From the NCBI GenBank assembly GCA_017428085.1, contig JAFRRP010000010.1:1-49817 (forward strand): DNA of 49,817 bases, in the 5' to 3' direction. The DNA is from Clostridia bacterium. Lineage in GTDB: Bacteria; Bacillota; Clostridia; Oscillospirales; Acutalibacteraceae. The first letter of the stretch is position 1. Each line of letters starts with the position of its first letter. Both the position numbers and the translations under genes were made by a program. Below the pieces are notes generated by a model. That model was not told the DNA's origin and ran no database searches. It worked only from the letters and a program-made list of their open reading frames with translations. Shown here piece by piece: positions 32,675-47,337 of this stretch.

Positions 32675-33322
32675 ATGAAATCCTTTTTAATCATCGGCCT
32701 CAGCACTTACGGCAAGCACCTTTGCAAGGAGCTGGCGCGGCTGGACAACGAGATCATGATCGCGGATAAGGATTCCGCCGTGGTGGAAGCCATGGTGAAA
32801 TATTCCGTCAGCGCCAAGATCTGCGACTGTACGAACCCGGAGGTGCTGGAGAGCTTCGGCGCAGACGAGTTCGACTGCTGCTTCGTATGTCTGGGCAACA
32901 ATTTTACGGAGGCGCTGGAGATCTCTTACCTGCTCAAGGAGCTCGGCGCAAGGAAGGTCATCACGGAGGTTAACCGGGATCTTGAAACGAAGTTTCTGCT
33001 GCGCAACGGCGCGGATGAGGCGGTCTACCCGGAGCTGGACGCCGCCAGGCGCATCGCCGCCAAGGAGAGCTCCGATTCTGTATTCAACGCGCTGGCCCTG
33101 TCCGACGGGTATTCCGTCTACGAGACCGAGACCCCTGAACGCTGGTGCGGCGAGAGCGTGAAATCCCTGAACGTCCGCGCCAAATATAACATCAATATCC
33201 TTGCCACCAAAAACAGCGACGGCATGAAGCCCATGTTGTCGCCCGAATACGTGTTCAACGCGGACGACCACCTGATCGTCATGTGCCACGAGAACGATAT
33301 CCGCCGCCTGTTCCACTATTAA
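32675..33322 (+). CDS. ktrA: potassium uptake regulatory subunit, TrkA/KtrA family
   Basis: A 215-residue cytosolic RCK protein that forms the gating ring of KtrB and binds nucleotides. The N-terminal Rossmann motif is FLIIGLSTYGKHLCKELARL (residues 3-22; third glycine positions GLSTYG rather than the common GLGRFG), with MIADKD at the end of strand 2, whose acidic residues favour adenine nucleotide or NAD(H). The C-terminal TrkA_C domain covers about 135-215 (SVKSLNVRAKYNINILATKN; DDHLIVMC). The length matches KtrA rather than the double-domain TrkA. A GTG at 32666 is an alternative start. Confidence 0.9.
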   Translation: MKSFLIIGLSTYGKHLCKELARLDNEIMIADKDSAVVEAMVKYSVSAKICDCTNPEVLESFGADEFDCCFVCLGNNFTEALEISYLLKELGARKVITEVNRDLETKFLLRNGADEAVYPELDAARRIAAKESSDSVFNALALSDGYSVYETETPERWCGESVKSLNVRAKYNINILATKNSDGMKPMLSPEYVFNADDHLIVMCHENDIRRLFHY

Positions 33323-33340
33323 GCGCCGGAAAGACCGATT

Positions 33341-33378
33341 GCCCCCGGACAAACCAAACGGATCGTCCGGGGGCTTTT
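33341..33378 (+). terminator. terminator after ktrA
   Basis: GCCCCCGGAC (33341-33350) and GTCCGGGGGC (33365-33374), a perfect 10-base-pair stem, followed by TTTT. It stands between the converging ktrA and cotJC genes. Confidence 0.9.
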
Positions 33379-33413
33379 ATGATAACGTCGATGCTGCAAA
33401 AGCGGCGCGGCGT

Positions 33414-34016
33414 TTATTTTTTCTTGTCAAAAGAGGGGTTGAAGGCGTAGAAGTTCTTGCTGTCCAGCCGGTCGGTGGCAAGGCGCAGTCCCTCGCCGAA
33501 GCGCTGGTAATGTACGATCTCCCGTTCGCGCAGGAATTTGATGGGGTCGGCCACGTCCGGGTCGTCCACAAAGCGCAGGATGTTGTCGTAGGTCGTGCGG
33601 GCCTTCTGCTCGGCGGCCAGGTCCTCGTGCAGGTCGGTGATACAGTCGCCCTTGGACTGGACGTACGCCGCCGTGAAGGGCACGCCGGCGGCGGAGGCTG
33701 GATAAACGCCCGTGGTGTGGTCCACGAAGTACGCGTCAAATCCGCCGGTCTTGATCTGTTCCGGCGTCAGGTTCCGGGTGAGCTGGTAGACGATCGCGCC
33801 GATCATTTCCAGATGGCCCAGCTCTTCGGTGCCGATGTCGGTCAAAAGGCCTTTGAGCTCCGGGTAGGGCATGGAAAAGCGCTGGGACAGGTAGCGCAGG
33901 GAGGCGCCCAGCTCGCCGTCCGGGCCGCCGTACTGGGAGATGATGATCTGCGCCAGCTTCGGGTTGGGGCGTTTGATCTTTACAGGGTATTGCAGTTTTT
34001 TCTCATATTGCCACAT
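33414..34016 (-). CDS. cotJC: spore coat protein CotJC, manganese-catalase family
   Basis: A 200-residue ferritin-like di-metal protein of the Mn-catalase/CotJC family, found in spore coats of bacilli and clostridia. The start MWQYEKKLQYPVKIKRPNPK and the ligand helices DGELGASLRYLSQR, GTEELGHLEMIGAIVYQL and LAAEQKARTTYDNIL plus REREIVHYQRFGEGL supply the Glu/His ligands of the metal pair. It may remove peroxide at the spore surface. Its ATG shares bases with the cotJB stop (TGATG), so the three genes form one coupled operon. Confidence 0.95.
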   Translation of the reverse strand: MWQYEKKLQYPVKIKRPNPKLAQIIISQYGGPDGELGASLRYLSQRFSMPYPELKGLLTDIGTEELGHLEMIGAIVYQLTRNLTPEQIKTGGFDAYFVDHTTGVYPASAAGVPFTAAYVQSKGDCITDLHEDLAAEQKARTTYDNILRFVDDPDVADPIKFLREREIVHYQRFGEGLRLATDRLDSKNFYAFNPSFDKKK

Positions 34017-34267
34017 CAGCCGTCATCCTCCGTTACGTCCCAGGGCCAGGGAGGCTGCAGCCACAGGGCGCCTTCGCCCGTCATGGGGGAGAGGGGGCCG
34101 TAGGTACCCTCGTATTCCCGGCGCAGGCCGGCGCATTTGCTTTCATACTGTTCGTGCATGCGCAGCGCTTCGCTGTCGTCCGGGTGGGTGTTCAGGTATA
34201 AGTGCAGCTCCCACAGCGCGAATTGCGCTGAGGAGAGTTTCCGCAGGAGCATTTCGCGATCGGTCAT
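34016..34267 (-). CDS. cotJB: spore coat protein CotJB
   Basis: An 83-residue small coat protein. MTDREMLLRKLSSAQFALWE then LHLYLNTHPDDSEAL matches the CotJB family; the C-terminus is Trp/Pro-rich (LWLQPPWPWD). The start at 34267 is chosen because it overlaps the cotJA stop (ATGA), and the longer frame upstream lies inside cotJA. It is needed together with CotJC for coat assembly in Bacillus subtilis; the exact role is unknown. Confidence 0.93.
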   Translation of the reverse strand: MTDREMLLRKLSSAQFALWELHLYLNTHPDDSEALRMHEQYESKCAGLRREYEGTYGPLSPMTGEGALWLQPPWPWDVTEDDG

Positions 34268-34449
34268 CTGATCGCGCCCCTGCAGAAAGGTTTGTTGAGG
34301 TTTATGAATAAGGTGCCCCTGCAAAGAGCGGCTTCGTCGTCGTACATGGTCTTGTCCGTCTGGTAAGGAACGTAGGCCATGGTCGTGACGGTGTCGTCCG
34401 GCAGGGCGGAAATACCGAAATAATAGTTGTTTTCTGGCGTTTCCTTCAT
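34264..34449 (-). CDS. cotJA: spore coat-associated protein CotJA
   Basis: A 61-residue protein, MKETPENNYYFGISALPDDT followed by AYVPYQTDKTMYDDEAALCR, matching CotJA including the conserved Pro-Tyr-Gln and ALCRGTLFINLNKPF segments. It is the first gene of the operon, with AAGGAG about 10 bases before ATG 34449. In Bacillus the operon is transcribed by sigma-E in the mother cell; upstream on the minus strand there is a CATAGGAT (around 34509-34502) that loosely resembles a sigma-E -10 box, too weak to call. Confidence 0.93.
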   Translation of the reverse strand: MKETPENNYYFGISALPDDTVTTMAYVPYQTDKTMYDDEAALCRGTLFINLNKPFCRGAIR

Positions 34450-34542
34450 ATCTCCGTAACTCCTTTCATAGAATGATCGGAAGAAATCTCTTCCGCGCTA
34501 TCCTATGCGAAAAGGGGAGAATGTGTGACTGCGCCTTACCCT

Positions 34543-34608
34543 CCGGTGACAATTTGTCCATGCCCCGGTGACAATTTGTCCACGCTCCGGTGTCAATTTG
34601 TCACCCAA
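34543..34608. repeat. three 22-base tandem repeats with internal palindrome
   Basis: Units start at 34543, 34565 and 34587 (period 22). Each contains CCGGTGACAATTTGTC; the last has GTGTCAATTTGTCACC. Within each, GACAATTTGTC is a near-perfect palindrome. It lies in the 311-base gap between cotJA and the secreted-protein gene. The rest of that gap holds the promoter at 34685 and AT-rich DNA; I see no gene there. Confidence 0.75.
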
Positions 34609-34684
34609 TAATAAATATAACACAAAGTATGTCACAATATATTGAAAGAGAGAGTATAGAGAGAAAGGCCGTGCATAGTGCCAC

Positions 34685-34713
34685 TTGATTTTTGTTTGCA
34701 TTTCGAATATAAT
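34685..34713 (+). promoter_or_regulatory. sigma-A promoter of secreted-protein gene
   Basis: TTGATT (34685-34690), 17-base spacer, consensus TATAAT (34708-34713), 47 bases before ATG 34761. Confidence 0.78.
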
Positions 34714-34760
34714 CAAAGCAAGCGATATGTGATAACCGAAAAAATAAAAAGGAGATCATT

Positions 34761-35357
34761 ATGAAAACAAACGCAAAAAAGCATCTGTCGGTGCTGCTGT
34801 GCGCGGTTATGGTGTTCGGCGCGGCGCTTCCCGCCTTTGCCGCCGGGCAGACTGAGGTAAAACCCACCTGGCAGAACACCGTCGAATCCGTCACGCCCGT
34901 CGGCGACGCGCCCTGCGTGAAGATTAAGCTGTCGGCGGAAGGATACAAAATCGAGGAATGCAAGCTGCCGCAGCGGTATGATGTCGTTTTCAAAGACGGA
35001 ACCTCCGTCAGCGCGCAGATCCCTGCCGAGCCCTCTCATTTCGCGCCGCTTGCGTGCTGCGAGTATTTCTTTGACGTGGAAACGCCGGAAGGCCCCATCA
35101 CCCTGTACGCGGCAGCGGCGTTCTCCGGCGTCGGCGAGAAGAAAGTCGTATTTTCCGTCGGGCAGTACGTTCTGGACGGTTCTTTGGGGAACGACGGCGT
35201 CCCGGTCGCCGGATCGAGGGTGTATGAGTTCCCGATCCTCGAAGAACCCTGTGAGCCCGAAGTGGACGAGGGCGGCTTTCTTACAAAAATCCTTTATTTC
35301 TTCTATTCCATCTATCAGAAGATAGAAAGCTGGATCGTCTATCATTTCGGTAAGTGA
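34761..35357 (+). CDS. secreted protein of unknown function
   Basis: A 198-residue exported protein. The signal peptide MKTNAKKHLSVLLCAVMVFG ends at AFA-AGQ and closely resembles that of the BspA-like protein at 26703 (MKT.AKK.LSVLL..VM). The mature part has beta-rich character (VKIKLSAEGYKIEECKLPQR; DVETPEGPITLYAAAAFSG) and a C-terminal hydrophobic amphipathic segment GGFLTKILYFFYSIYQKIES, reminiscent of the 12211 and 26703 proteins. No family recognised. AAAGGAGA precedes the ATG. Transcribed alone. Confidence 0.78.
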   Translation: MKTNAKKHLSVLLCAVMVFGAALPAFAAGQTEVKPTWQNTVESVTPVGDAPCVKIKLSAEGYKIEECKLPQRYDVVFKDGTSVSAQIPAEPSHFAPLACCEYFFDVETPEGPITLYAAAAFSGVGEKKVVFSVGQYVLDGSLGNDGVPVAGSRVYEFPILEEPCEPEVDEGGFLTKILYFFYSIYQKIESWIVYHFGK

Positions 35358-35389
35358 TCTGTTTTCGCCTTTTCCGTCAAATCAAAAAA

Positions 35390-35424
35390 CAGCCCCGTCC
35401 GGAATCGTTCCGAAGACGGGGCTG
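35390..35424 (-). terminator. long hairpin terminator, mainly for the minus strand
   Basis: CAGCCCCGTC and GACGGGGCTG outer arms plus CGGAA/TTCCG inner arms form one long hairpin. On the minus strand it is followed by six T residues; on the plus strand it lies 33 bases after the secreted-protein gene but has no T-tract. Confidence 0.75.
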
Positions 35425-35460
35425 ATATCATATGAATGGAGAATTGCGATCGTACAGCAA

Positions 35461-35495
35461 AAGACCTCTTCTGTCTGTCAGACAAAAGAGGTCTT
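35461..35495 (-). terminator. terminator of tRNA-Gly
   Basis: AAGACCTCTT and AAGAGGTCTT with inner TGTCTG/CAGACA, a nearly perfect 35-base hairpin. On the minus strand it follows the tRNA 3' end by 6 bases and is followed by TTTT. Confidence 0.75.
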
Positions 35496-35501
35496 CTGTT
35501 T

Positions 35502-35575
35502 TGGAGCGGAAGAGGGGAATCGAACCCCCAAATTCAGCTTGGGAAGCTGATGTTTTACCACTAAACTACTCCCGC
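35502..35575 (-). tRNA. tRNA-Gly (anticodon CCC)
   Basis: A 74-base tRNA with CCA encoded. On the minus strand the acceptor GCGGGAG pairs with CTTCCGC (one G-T pair). The D arm has GTAGTTTAGTGGTAAAAC, the anticodon stem TCAGC/GCTGA encloses TTCCCAA (anticodon CCC, reading GGG glycine codons), and the T arm has GGGGGTTCGATTCCCCT. It has its own promoter and terminator. Confidence 0.96.
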
Positions 35576-35585
35576 GACAAGCGGT

Positions 35586-35614
35586 ATCATATCACAACGG
35601 AACGGTTTTTGCAA
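35586..35614 (-). promoter_or_regulatory. promoter of tRNA-Gly
   Basis: On the minus strand TTGCAA (35614-35609), 17-base spacer, TATGAT (35591-35586), 11 bases before the tRNA 5' end. Confidence 0.75.
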
Positions 35615-35645
35615 GTGGTAAATGAAAAAAAATTTGAATTTCGGC

Positions 35646-36098
35646 TTATTTTTGCGTCCGAAGCGTTTTGAAAAAGGCGGAAAGCTGCGCGGAACATTCC
35701 TCCTCCAGCACGCCGCCCTCCGTTTTCGGTCTGTGGTTGTAGGGGAGCTGAAACAGCTCCGTCACGCTGGCAACGCTGCCGGCCTTGGGATCGTACGCGC
35801 CGAAATAGACCTTTTCGATCCGGCTGTTGATGATCGCCCCGGCGCACATGGGGCAGGGCTCCAGCGTCACGTAAAGCTCGCAGCGGGGCAGCCGCCAGCC
35901 GCCGAGCGTCTTGCAGGCGTTGTCGATGGCTTCGATCTCCGCGTGGTACAGGGCGTTTTTCCCCAGCTCCCGCCGGTTGCGGCCCTTGGCGATGATCGCG
36001 CCGTCCCGCACGATGACCGCGCCCACGGGCACCTCGCCCTCCTGCGCGGAAAGGTCCGCCTGCCGCATGGCCTCGCGCATATAGTCGAATTTGTCCAT
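35646..36098 (-). CDS. tadA: tRNA-specific adenosine deaminase
   Basis: Deaminates A34 to inosine in tRNA-Arg(ACG); cytosolic, zinc-dependent. 150 residues, as expected. The zinc and proton-shuttle motif ALYHAEIEAIDNAC (HAE near residues 53-55) and the zinc cysteines TLEPCPMCAGAIINSRI (PCxxC near residues 81-85) are intact, and ARM-type VYFGAYDPKAGSVASV follows. It starts at ATG 36098, overlapping the stop of the upstream isomerase gene by one base (TGATG), so the two genes are coupled. Confidence 0.94.
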   Translation of the reverse strand: MDKFDYMREAMRQADLSAQEGEVPVGAVIVRDGAIIAKGRNRRELGKNALYHAEIEAIDNACKTLGGWRLPRCELYVTLEPCPMCAGAIINSRIEKVYFGAYDPKAGSVASVTELFQLPYNHRPKTEGGVLEEECSAQLSAFFKTLRTQK

Positions 36099-36958
36099 CA
36101 GATCAGCTCTTCGATCCGCTTCAGCGTATTCAGCCCCCAGCTGACGCCGGTCTTCGCATTTTCCACGCCCTCAAATTCCACGGTGACGTAACCGTCATAG
36201 CCCGCGTTCTTGAGGAGCTTCAGGCACTGCTGCGCCGGGACGACGCCGTGCCCGATGATGGCGCCGCGCAGGAAGTTGCCGCCGCGGGTCATGAAAAAGC
36301 CCTCGCCGGGGACAAATTCCGTCCCCTTTTTGAAATGGAAATCCTTGGCGTGGACGTGGAACGCGTAGGGCGCCACGTTGCCCACCGCTTTGGCCGGGTC
36401 TTCGTCGGCGCACAGAAAATTGCCGATATCCACCAGCGCGCCGAAGTTGGCGTCCGCCACGCCGTTGACGATGGCCTCGATCCGGTCGGAATCCTGACAG
36501 AAGAACCCGTGGTTCTCGATGCAGGTGCGCACGCCCTTTGTCTTGGCGTATTCCGTCACTTCCTTATAGCCGCGCACGATCGTCGGCAGTGCGTTGCGAA
36601 AGCCCCTTTGCCCGCGGGTCTCCCTGTCGTAGCCTCCCGTGGCGTCGTGCCGCATCACGGGCGCGCCCAGCGCGGCGGCGATATCGACTTCACCCTTCAG
36701 CCGTTCGATCTCCGCGTCTGTGTCTTTCAGCAGGTTCGCGCCGATACAGTAGGCCACGATGGGCAGCTCCCGCTTCTCGGATTCCGCCCGAAGCGCTTTG
36801 GCGTAGGCGAGCTTGTCCATGCCCTCCGGCGGATGGATCTCGGCAAATTCAATGCCGTCGAAGCCCATCTCTTTGGCAAGGCCGATCAGTTGTTTCTCCG
36901 TATACTCGCCGGAGGAGGTAAGCTGGGAATAGCTGTAAGAGCTGACTGAATATTTCAT
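36098..36958 (-). CDS. sugar phosphate isomerase/epimerase (TIM barrel)
   Basis: A 286-residue xylose-isomerase-like TIM barrel of the AP_endonuc_2 superfamily. Features: MGFDGIEFAEIHPPEG near residue 30, VMRHDATGGYD, GVRTCIENHGFFCQDSDRI with the metal-binding Glu, GALVDIGNFLCADEDP, FHVHAKDFHFKK with a ligand His, and YVTVEFEGVE with the last ligand Glu. Such proteins isomerise or epimerise sugars or inositol derivatives; substrate unknown. The start is set at 36958 (MKYSVSSYSYSQL), preceded by AAGGAC; the longer frame enters the next gene's 3' region. Confidence 0.85.
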   Translation of the reverse strand: MKYSVSSYSYSQLTSSGEYTEKQLIGLAKEMGFDGIEFAEIHPPEGMDKLAYAKALRAESEKRELPIVAYCIGANLLKDTDAEIERLKGEVDIAAALGAPVMRHDATGGYDRETRGQRGFRNALPTIVRGYKEVTEYAKTKGVRTCIENHGFFCQDSDRIEAIVNGVADANFGALVDIGNFLCADEDPAKAVGNVAPYAFHVHAKDFHFKKGTEFVPGEGFFMTRGGNFLRGAIIGHGVVPAQQCLKLLKNAGYDGYVTVEFEGVENAKTGVSWGLNTLKRIEELI

Positions 36959-36971
36959 GGGAACCGTCCTT

Positions 36972-38858
36972 TCAGTTGACGTAATAGGCAATGGTATAAT
37001 TCATCGTGTCAAAGAACCTGCCGGAGGTCACTTTCAGGTAATAGGTGCCGGGGGCAAGATCGTAATAGCCGTTCACCCTCGGTTGATTGCCGCGGCTTGT
37101 CACAAAGTACGCGCCGTCCGCGTCCGTTGCCGTCGCGCTTTGGCACAGCGGCATCCGTTCTCCCGCTTTGTCCGTCACGGAGAAGCGGAAGATATCCCTA
37201 TCGCCTTCGGTTTCGTCGTGCTCCAGCGTCACCGTTACGCGGCAGTATGACGTTACCGTAAAACAGTAATAGTCGTCGTCGGGGTCGACGCCGTCGATGA
37301 TGGCGCCCGTCACCGGTACGCCCTGCGCGATGGGGCTGGCGGCTTCCGGCGTATTGTTCGGCTCCATCTCAAAGCCGGAGGATTCGTTATACCCCGCGAT
37401 CAGCGTGTAGGTCAGAGTGCTCCGGAACAGATCCTCACTGTTGACCTCCACGTAGTACGTTCCCGGCTCCAGTCCCAGCACCGGCATGCGGGCGGTACCC
37501 ACGTTCCAGGTGGAGATCATGGCGTACAGCAGCGCGCCGTTTGCAGCGTACAGCTTTACGTTCCAGCCGTTCTTGTCCGTCGGCAGCGCGGCGGGGGCGT
37601 GGGTGAACACCAGCGCGAAGTTGCCCCTTGCGGGCATTTCAAAGCGATATATATCCCGGTCCAGCCGCCCCGCCTTGGCGGTGACGCATCCGCTGACCGT
37701 GCCGCCCAGCGCCAGCGCGTCGGCGGTCTCCTTCGTGTCGTTGTTTTCCCGTTCAAAGCGGTCGTCCGCCGTTGTGGTGACGGAAAGCGTATAATCGGCG
37801 TCGCACCGTACGCGGCACAGTACCGCCAGAAAGTACACGCCTTTCGCAATGCCCAGCTCGCCGCTGTAGACCGTCTGCGTGTTCAGCCCGGAATTTTCGG
37901 CGTAGATCTCCGTGCCGTTTTCGTCGTACAGCGCAATGCGCCACGCCACGGAAACGCTGTCCGTTGTGGCGTGGGTAAAGGTGATCTCCGCTTTCCCGTC
38001 CTGCCGGACGCGCAGCAGATACCAGTCCGCGTCCTGTTTGTCGGTGTAGCAGGAGGCGGAGCCGATCATCGGGATGCCCGGATAAAGCTCCGTATAGGCG
38101 GCCTTGGTGTCGTTGCACTCGATCTCGTGATCGTATGCGGGGGTGAACTCCGCCTTCAGCACGTATTCTTCCGAAGATACGCCGGCGGAGGATCTTACGA
38201 CCAACCGGTATTCGCCGGGCAACACGCCGATGGAGGGCGCGGCGTCCGTCGTGTTCAGGGCGGTGGTTTTCAGCACGTTCAACGGCTGATAGCCTACCTC
38301 GCCGTCCACGCCGTTCAGATAGTATTCGCGGTACAGCGCGGCCTCCCAGCCCTTGAAGTCGTGCAGCTCGGCGTGAGAGATCGTATAATTGATATAGCCG
38401 CGCTCCGTCACGGTAAAGGGGTAGACGTACCTGTCGTCCGCGCTTGCCAGCACCGCGGCGTAGCTTTCGCCGAAGGCCAGCGGGATCACGGTGTCGATGG
38501 TCTGCGCCGGTTCATCGGCGGTCTTCTTCGGCGATGACTGCCGCCGTGTATCCGCCGGATCGGCAGGGGAGGCGCCGTCGGCCTGCTCCGGTTCGTCCGA
38601 GAGCGCGTCCGTCGTCCCCTGCGCCGCCTGCGCCGCTGCGTTCTCACTTCCCGCGGGCGAAAGAACGGCCGCCCCGTCGGGCGCGTATCCCGCCCGCCCG
38701 GTCAGGACGGCGGAAGCCGGCGCGCTTTCGGAAGCGGCGTCTGGTATGATATGATCCGTATCGGAAGCGTCAAAGACCCGCGCCGCGGGAAGGACCACGG
38801 CGGAAAGGACGATCGCGACCGAAATGAGAAAGCTGAAGACAGCTTGCAGATGCTTCAT
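36972..38858 (-). CDS. secreted protein with pre-peptidase C-terminal-like repeats
   Basis: A 628-residue exported protein. The signal peptide (MKHLQAVFSFLISVAIVLSA, ending near PAARV) is followed by a low-complexity Ala/Pro/Asp/Glu linker (about 30-115) and four beta-sandwich repeats beginning near residues 121, 244, 367 and 497. Three start with an acidic Asn-Asp/Asn-Asn motif (EIECNDTKAAYTELYPG, ERENNDTKETADALALGG, EMEPNNTPEAASPIAQG), then D.D.Y and end with G.YYL.V. This is the PPC (bacterial pre-peptidase C-terminal) pattern, usually an accessory domain of secreted proteases; no catalytic domain is present here. Likely a binding or stress surface protein. Confidence 0.8.
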   Translation of the reverse strand: MKHLQAVFSFLISVAIVLSAVVLPAARVFDASDTDHIIPDAASESAPASAVLTGRAGYAPDGAAVLSPAGSENAAAQAAQGTTDALSDEPEQADGASPADPADTRRQSSPKKTADEPAQTIDTVIPLAFGESYAAVLASADDRYVYPFTVTERGYINYTISHAELHDFKGWEAALYREYYLNGVDGEVGYQPLNVLKTTALNTTDAAPSIGVLPGEYRLVVRSSAGVSSEEYVLKAEFTPAYDHEIECNDTKAAYTELYPGIPMIGSASCYTDKQDADWYLLRVRQDGKAEITFTHATTDSVSVAWRIALYDENGTEIYAENSGLNTQTVYSGELGIAKGVYFLAVLCRVRCDADYTLSVTTTADDRFERENNDTKETADALALGGTVSGCVTAKAGRLDRDIYRFEMPARGNFALVFTHAPAALPTDKNGWNVKLYAANGALLYAMISTWNVGTARMPVLGLEPGTYYVEVNSEDLFRSTLTYTLIAGYNESSGFEMEPNNTPEAASPIAQGVPVTGAIIDGVDPDDDYYCFTVTSYCRVTVTLEHDETEGDRDIFRFSVTDKAGERMPLCQSATATDADGAYFVTSRGNQPRVNGYYDLAPGTYYLKVTSGRFFDTMNYTIAYYVN

Positions 38859-38912
38859 GGTATCACCGGAAAACAGGGTATCGTATCATCACGGGAACAT
38901 ACATTATTATTA

Positions 38913-38941
38913 ATAATACCATAGTATTGCCCCGTGCGCAA
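38913..38941 (-). promoter_or_regulatory. sigma-A promoter of PPC-repeat protein
   Basis: On the minus strand TTGCGC (38941-38936), 17-base spacer, TATTAT (38918-38913), 54 bases before the ATG. Confidence 0.6.
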
Positions 38942-38982
38942 GGACCAATCAAAAAAAGGATAAAAAAAATACACAAAAACTC

Positions 38983-39011
38983 TTGACAAACACAAAGTTT
39001 CGGCGTAATAT
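38983..39011 (+). promoter_or_regulatory. sigma-A promoter of rpoBC
   Basis: Consensus TTGACA (38983-38988), 17-base spacer, TAATAT (39006-39011). The 156-base leader down to rpoB holds a weak CTTGT/ACAAG hairpin near 39046-39060 followed by GTTATTTTAG, possibly an attenuator, and no gene. Confidence 0.75.
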
Positions 39012-39167
39012 GTTATACTGCATTATAATGGATACGAATATCCTCTTGTTTTTTACAAGGTTATTTTAGTACAACTTTTGTGATTTGTCAAGTGGAAAAA
39101 TTCGGGACCGTTTTTTGTGAAATGTCCTCATCAAAGCGGAGAAAAAAGAAACGGAGTGATTGATCGT

Positions 39168-42926
<3,759 letters not shown>

Positions 42927-42956
42927 AAATAACAAGAGAGAAGGAGCGGTTGACAG

Positions 42957-46577
<3,621 letters not shown>

Positions 46578-46629
46578 GATTTCTTTGGATAGTTTTCACG
46601 AAAAAAAACAAAAATCTTTGTAAAAGGTG

Positions 46630-46659
46630 TTGACAAATCAGTTTCCGTAATGATACAAT
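46630..46659 (+). promoter_or_regulatory. sigma-A promoter of rpsL-rpsG-fusA
   Basis: Consensus TTGACA (46630-46635), 18-base spacer, TACAAT (46654-46659). The str-type cluster therefore has its own start besides read-through from rpoC. Confidence 0.8.
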
Positions 46660-46690
46660 ACCTAATTGTGCAAAGATGAAATGATGTCAA

Positions 46691-46720
46691 CAGGGGAAAC
46701 TGAGCGCTTTGTTTCCCCTG
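46691..46720 (+). promoter_or_regulatory. leader hairpin before rpsL
   Basis: CAGGGGAAAC and GTTTCCCCTG form a perfect 10-base-pair stem with a 10-base loop, 20 bases before the ribosome site. No T-tract follows. It is a candidate r-protein leader element. Confidence 0.6.
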
Positions 46721-46756
46721 ATGATATAAAATATTTTCATAAGGAGGTGCGATAGC

Positions 46757-47179
46757 TTGCCAACCTTTAACCAGCTTGTACGCAACAGCAGAAAGTCTCT
46801 GGCGAAGAAGTCCAAGTCTCCGGCTCTCGGTAAAGGACTGAACTCCCAGAAGAACGTCATGACCGATCACAATTCCCCTCAGAAGAGAGGCGTGTGCACC
46901 GTCGTCAAGACCGATACCCCCAAGAAGCCCAACTCCGCGCTGAGAAAGCTTGCCAGAGTCCGGCTTACCAACGGTATCGAAGTTTCCGCTTACATTCCCG
47001 GCGTCGGTCACAACCTGCAGGAGCACTCGGTCGTGCTTATCAGGGGCGGTCGTGTAAAGGACCTTCCCGGTGTGCGTTACCACATTATCCGCGGTACCCT
47101 TGACGCGCAGGGCGTGAACGGCAGAATGCAGGCCCGTTCCAAGTACGGAACAAAGAAAGCCAAGGCCAAGAAGAAATAA
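46757..47179 (+). CDS. rpsL: 30S ribosomal protein S12
   Basis: 140 residues; sits at the decoding centre of the small subunit. The N-terminus [20 protein letters not shown], the conserved [20 protein letters not shown] and [20 protein letters not shown] are standard. The lysines at the two streptomycin-resistance positions are the susceptible type. The start is TTG 46757, supported by an ideal AAGGAGGTG (46741-46749) 7 bases upstream; no ATG lies closer. It is the first gene of the str-type cluster. Confidence 0.97.
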   Translation: MPTFNQLVRNSRKSLAKKSKSPALGKGLNSQKNVMTDHNSPQKRGVCTVVKTDTPKKPNSALRKLARVRLTNGIEVSAYIPGVGHNLQEHSVVLIRGGRVKDLPGVRYHIIRGTLDAQGVNGRMQARSKYGTKKAKAKKK

Positions 47180-47241
47180 TCTCACCTTGCTTTCAGCAAT
47201 TCGATTCAGACAAGATCTACTTGCATGTTGAATGTAATTCA

Positions 47242-47276
47242 CCAATGTGAGCTTATATATATAAGCCTCTCATTGG
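47242..47276 (+). promoter_or_regulatory. structured rpsL-rpsG spacer, candidate S7 autoregulatory site
   Basis: CCAATG (47242-47247) pairs with CATTGG (47271-47276) around an inner perfect palindrome GCTTATATATATAAGC (47251-47266), giving a stem with an internal loop. In E. coli, S7 binds the S12-S7 intergenic mRNA to repress the operon; the same role here is inference. Confidence 0.5.
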
Positions 47277-47337
47277 CGCAACGGGAAATTGTCACTCGAG
47301 TACCTATGATATCATTACTATGAAGGAGGGAAGTAAA

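Noticed and set aside
34450..34530. Sigma-E promoter of cotJ
   Set aside because: A CATAGGAT resembles a -10 box but no convincing -35 lies at the right distance, so it is mentioned under cotJA only.
34543..34608. CRISPR array
   Set aside because: The 22-base units are directly adjacent with no unique spacers, and no cas genes are in the window.
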